Below, piece by piece: positions 60,801 through 64,000 of a stretch of DNA of 64,000 bases (within the stretch, counting starts at the first letter, position 1; every line of letters begins with the position of its first letter). The stretch is from assembly GCA_914767715.1 (NCBI GenBank), contig OU612069.1, forward strand, positions 25,665,387 through 25,729,386, given 5' to 3'. Source of the DNA: Membranipora membranacea. Its lineage: Eukaryota > Bryozoa > Gymnolaemata > Cheilostomatida > Membraniporidae. The position numbers and the translations under genes are program-made. The notes beneath the pieces were generated by a model, which worked only from the letters and a program-made list of their open reading frames with translations, was not told where the DNA came from and made no database searches.

Positions 60801-63498
60801 ACCTTTATCAGTAAATACACTCTTATTATTACTATGAGTAATGGACATGTTAGGTCCCCAGCATACACGAGATCTCCTCCCAGCTACACAAGCAGCATCC
60901 AGTAAGCTCCTCTGTCTGTTATGGACTACAATAAAGAGTGAGAAAATGTAAGAAAATGCAACTAAAGTATTTTGAATCTATGTTTGCGGATAAAAAAAGT
61001 GATTATACAACAATCGAGGTCCTTCACAGTGTCTGATTATTTCATCATAGCTGGCCATGTTTATGGATTCCAAGGATTACTTCATTCACATCCACTTTTA
61101 CTTTGAAGGACAGCATTTCCCACTGTGTTCTATCGGTATTGGCATGTAAATTGAGATAATACTACTTAAATATTAACTGTGAACAACAACAACTAAAGAA
61201 AAGCAGAGACGAAAGGGATCAATTTCTCTGAAGTGTTTCATAATTCTCCGTTCACCGAGAGTTCAGATCATACCTAGTGATTTCTCGAGTGGTACTCTAG
61301 TGAGCTGAAGCCTGTGTCCCTGTATTCTGGTCTTTGGTCTGAGGGGTTTCTCTACACCACTGGGCAGGAGCGGATAGTCCGGTTCTGGGAGGGTCACCTC
61401 TGAGCTAACTCTGGCTGGTTTGAGCAGAGAACCAATTTTTCTGTCTTCAAAATCCCCCAGGACCTCTACAAAACAAGAAGGGTTATTGAAATAATGACGG
61501 CTGTACCCATATTGTTAGACAGATTACTTATTACCAATACCCGCTGAGGACCTCACAGCTGAGGACCTCACAGCAGGGTAGAAAGGCAAAACTTTCTTAT
61601 TTAGCTGTCTCATGTTGGTGTAACTGTCTCATGTTGGTGTAACTGTCTCATGTTGGTGTAACTGTCTAATGTTGGTGTAACTGTCTCATGTTGGTGTAAC
61701 TGTCTAATGTTGGTGTAACTGTCTAATGTTGGTGTAACTGTCTAATGTTGGTGTAGCTGTCTCATGTTGGTGTAACTGTCTCATGTTGGTGTAACTGTCT
61801 CATGTTGGCGTAACTGTCTCATGTTGGTGTAACTGTCTCATGTTGGTGTAGCTGTCTCATGTTGGTGTAACTGTCTCATGTTGGTGTAACTGTCTCATGT
61901 TGGTGTAACTGTCTCATGTTGGTGTAGCTGTCTCATGTTGGTGTAACTGTCTAATGTTGGTGTAGCTGTCTCATGTTGGTGTAACTGTCTCATGTTGGTG
62001 TAACTGTCTCATGTTGGTGTAGCTGTCTCATGTAGGTGTAACTGTCTCATGTTGGTGTAACTGTCGCATGTTGGTGTAACTGTCTAATGTTGGTGTAACT
62101 GTCTCATGTTGGTGTAACTGTCTCATGTTGGTGTAACTGTCTCATGTTGGTGTAACTGTCTCATGTTGGTGTTGCTGTCTCATGTTGGTGTAGCTGTCTC
62201 ATGTTGGTGTAGCTGTCTCATGTTGGTGTAACTGTCTCATGTTGGTGTAACTGTCTCATGACGGCTGACGCTATAGTGGTTTAATTATCTATTCATTTTA
62301 ACGATTATAGCAATGATGATTATTGCTAATGATGGCTGCATCTGTATCAAATAGAGCCAGATTGGCGCTTATACCAGTAATGTAAAACATGAATAATCAA
62401 AGAAAGACTTACCGCTTTTATACGGAGTGAAGCCTTTTTTCTCATCTGAAAAATCCTGTTTGAGTAGTGAGGGGGAGCCAGTACCGCCCCGTGGTAGGTT
62501 AGACCTGATCAGGGGAGACTGAGGCATTGGTGACATCATACCTCCTAATCTGTACACAGATGAAGCAGGCTGTGCTGGGGAAGCTGTCAATCAGAGAAAA
62601 GTTAACAGAGTATAATCATATGCCACTTTGGGTCAGCCTTTTGGGGTTGGCGTCACAGCCCATTGCAACCATTCCAATTTGGGCCAATATGGAAAGGGAC
62701 AGATGAGTGTTAGGATACAGACATAAAATAACCTCATTTAGGCCAAAACAACTATAACTGACAGTGAGTCATCTTTTCCTGCAGTCACAAGTCAAGGAGG
62801 GGATGACTCTTAGGTACCACATCATAGGCCCAACATAATGTATGGTTGTGTAACAGCCAACTGGTACTTTCTAAGGAGTATGGATAGTATGATATCAATG
62901 AATCAGCGTTATCTTGGTTACCCTCGAGGAGTAAATGTTAGGTTCAGATAGTTTGGGGTGGTTTAATGTTAGCTTGCGAATGATTGCGGCTAGCTGAGGT
63001 GGGAGTCTTTTAATAGTTAAGAGGGTGTGTTGATGAAAGCTACCCTTACATTGGGATATGCCAACATGTGCAAAACAGTGAACTTTTCCTCAAAATCCTT
63101 TACTCCTCTAGGATGTACAGAATCGAAAATGACAAAATTCATAATGAATAGACACTGAATATATTCAATACTGTTTAGGGTAAGATTTGGTAGCGATGAG
63201 CAATACCAATCAGTGCTTAACTCAAGTAAATTGATTATATTTCATTTCAGTTGTTTTCTTTTTTCCTTTTGCATTTCAGAGAGTTCATATTTGGATGATG
63301 GTGATTGCAAATAAAAATGTATATAGAGCTCTTACCTCTAAGTTTAGGAGAGAGTCCAAACCCTAGATCATCTTCATCATCATCGAGGAATGAGGCCTTC
63401 ATCCTCTGTACATTGGTAGGAGCCACTCCACACTGTGCTGCCAGGCGGTGTGAGGTCGGCAGCATATCTACAGCCATCTCATCATCTTCGCCAACATC
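51837..63498 (-). CDS. NUP98: NUP98-NUP96, Nup96 half (5' part outside window)
   Basis: Scaffold nucleoporin Nup96, made by self-cleavage of the Nup98-Nup96 precursor and part of the Y-shaped (Nup107-160) complex of the nuclear pore. Exons read on the minus strand: 63498-63336, 62583-62413, 61465-61274, 60925-60803, 60454-60315, 59920-59827, 59469-59302, 58830-58715, 58241-58062, 57530-57378, 56781-56543, 54912-54736, 54172-53995, 53437-53314, 52965-52832, 52475-52252, 51933-51837. Every junction is GT-AG and the phases agree throughout, giving about 890 residues, close to the family size. Landmarks matching animal Nup96: VQRMKASF near the start, a VCWGPN motif, the ELLVALWGSLPEF helix, YRLALLLSQ, LDWKRSLALHYWY, TADPLDYHI, LESCGLWHWAILPLL, IPARWLHQAK and KVYLDYITLHDV. 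The family identification rests on remembered motifs, not a search. The first exon begins in phase 0, so upstream exons are expected beyond 64,000. The 3' end was duplicated leftwards several times. Confidence 0.93.
52594..52617 (-). CDS. Possible 24-nt microexon of Nup96
   Basis: Between the exons ending at 52832 and starting at 52475 lies a 24-nt stretch preceded by CTCAAG and followed by GTCAGT, encoding SLFVIDTK. It is phase 0 on both sides, so it can be included or skipped without changing the frame. The same stretch is kept in the duplicated copies near 3,990, 29,070 and 42,140. The weak polypyrimidine tract makes this only a candidate. Confidence 0.3.
54392..54593. mobile_element. Long near-perfect hairpin (MITE-like) in Nup96 intron
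   Basis: Two 90-bp arms (54392-54481 and 54504-54593) are reverse complements with about three mismatches around a 22-base loop. Outer ends read AGAAATAAATGTTTGC; inner ends GTACTATTACAGCT. A foldback MITE is likely. It lies in the Nup96 intron between exons 54912-54736 and 54172-53995, so its RNA would fold in the pre-mRNA. Confidence 0.8.
56996..57093. repeat. 50-bp tandem duplication in Nup96 intron
   Basis: TAGTGTGAAGCCTAGGAGA...TGCATTCTGGGATACACATC occurs twice, starting at 57001 and 57051, with few differences. Confidence 0.85.
61605..62260. repeat. 19-bp minisatellite, about 34 copies, in Nup96 intron
   Basis: CTGTCTCATGTTGGTGTAA is repeated head to tail for 656 bp with recurring variants (CTAATG for CTCATG; GTAGC for GTAAC). 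It fills most of the intron between exons 62583-62413 and 61465-61274 and is preceded by a short duplicated GAGGACCTCACAG. Confidence 0.95.
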
Positions 63499-64000
63499 CT
63501 GTCATATATAGATACATGTATATAGATGTATATATATATATACATAATATATAAATTTGCTGTCTGTCAATGCTGACAATGACTTGCAACGAGGTGCATG
63601 TATGCATACATGTATATATAATATAATATATATATATATATAAGTGATATTTTCCTTCTCGAATTGACGATGGAAAAACGCGCTGGAGTGATTTCACTGT
63701 ATTATAGGTTGTCACTTCAGTACATCTATCAATATGAGGAGAAATAAAGCTTACTCTCTCTCTCAAAATCGGAAGCCCCCATCATATGGACTATGTCTGC
63801 AAGCTGTGGGCGCTTGGTGACAGATTTGGGGAGCAGGGAATGTTTGTTAAAATATGGTAACAATGCTTTTGTTAGTTCAAGAGTATGTCGGCCTATCAAC
63901 CATCCGGTAAGGAGGCAGCAAGTATGCATAATATACAGGCTCAATATGGCAGCATAATTAAAGATTACAGACATTATCTTACATTTCAATATTCAACAGT
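63499..64000. other. Intron upstream of first visible Nup96 exon
   Basis: Contains TA-rich microsatellites (63,516-63,560 and 63,610-63,643). A minus-strand open frame of about 86 codons (63989-63729; LIGRHTLELTKALLP...) ends near a GTAAGC donor, but its phase does not fit the exon at 63498. It may be retroelement-derived; it is not assigned. Confidence 0.4.

Noticed and set aside
61605-62260. CRISPR-like array
   Set aside because: Contiguous 19-bp repeats without spacers, in an animal intron; a minisatellite.
63729-63989. Open frame with donor GTAAGC considered as a Nup98 exon
   Set aside because: It would end in phase 1 while the next exon (63498) must be entered in phase 0; no Nup98 autoproteolysis motif is present.

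Overview
This is animal nuclear DNA: GT-AG introns, AT-rich sequence, tRNA-like SINE fragments, hAT-like termini, minisatellites, and a recognisable Nup98-Nup96 nucleoporin gene. I found no bacterial, organellar or intact viral genes. A marine invertebrate (sponge, cnidarian or lophotrochozoan grade) fits the mixture of Nup96 and a class I-like heme peroxidase, but the species cannot be fixed from the sequence alone.

Right part (about 51.8-63.5 kb, minus strand): the whole Nup96 half of NUP98-NUP96, in 17 exons plus a possible 24-nt microexon. All splice phases agree. The Nup98 half lies beyond the right edge.

Left and middle (1-52.9 kb): an array of partly tandem duplicons of about 5 kb. 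A full unit (47,308 to about 52,870) holds, in minus-strand order, the last exons of Nup96 ending in terminal exon T1, then a complete two-exon gene for an exonuclease-endonuclease-phosphatase (EEP) fold protein resembling the endonuclease domain of non-LTR retrotransposons, then a second, diverged Nup96 terminal exon (T2). Extra units or parts lie at 1-4,255, 4,256-7,234, 18,140-32,410 and 39,791-43,142. In the extra units the antepenultimate Nup96 exon is cut in the middle and has lost its 3' splice site, so these Nup96 pieces are fragments. The EEP gene is often intact. There are nine EEP copies or pieces in three sequence classes. All keep most nuclease motifs but carry Asn-Tyr-His where active enzymes have Ser-Asp-His. 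One class (44.4-46.7 kb) lies outside the repeat unit, has the same 22-nt first coding exon and phase-1 intron, and carries an acidic Ser/Asp/Glu repeat.

A 5.82-kb segment (14,752-20,571) is repeated head to tail almost without change (20,572-26,391). Unique segments between duplicons carry plus-strand genes that begin or end at duplicon edges: the last two exons of a coiled-coil protein (8.0-8.8 kb), a heme peroxidase missing its 5' end (32.5-35.9 kb), and a lone first exon (47.0 kb). A small two-exon Cys-containing gene (37.9-38.4 kb, minus) is complete.

The most unusual object is the EEP gene family: an intron-bearing, apparently non-transposing derivative of a retrotransposon-type endonuclease, nested between two alternative last exons of a nucleoporin gene and amplified with them. 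Coordinates of splice sites were read by hand and checked by phase; they were not tested against transcripts.
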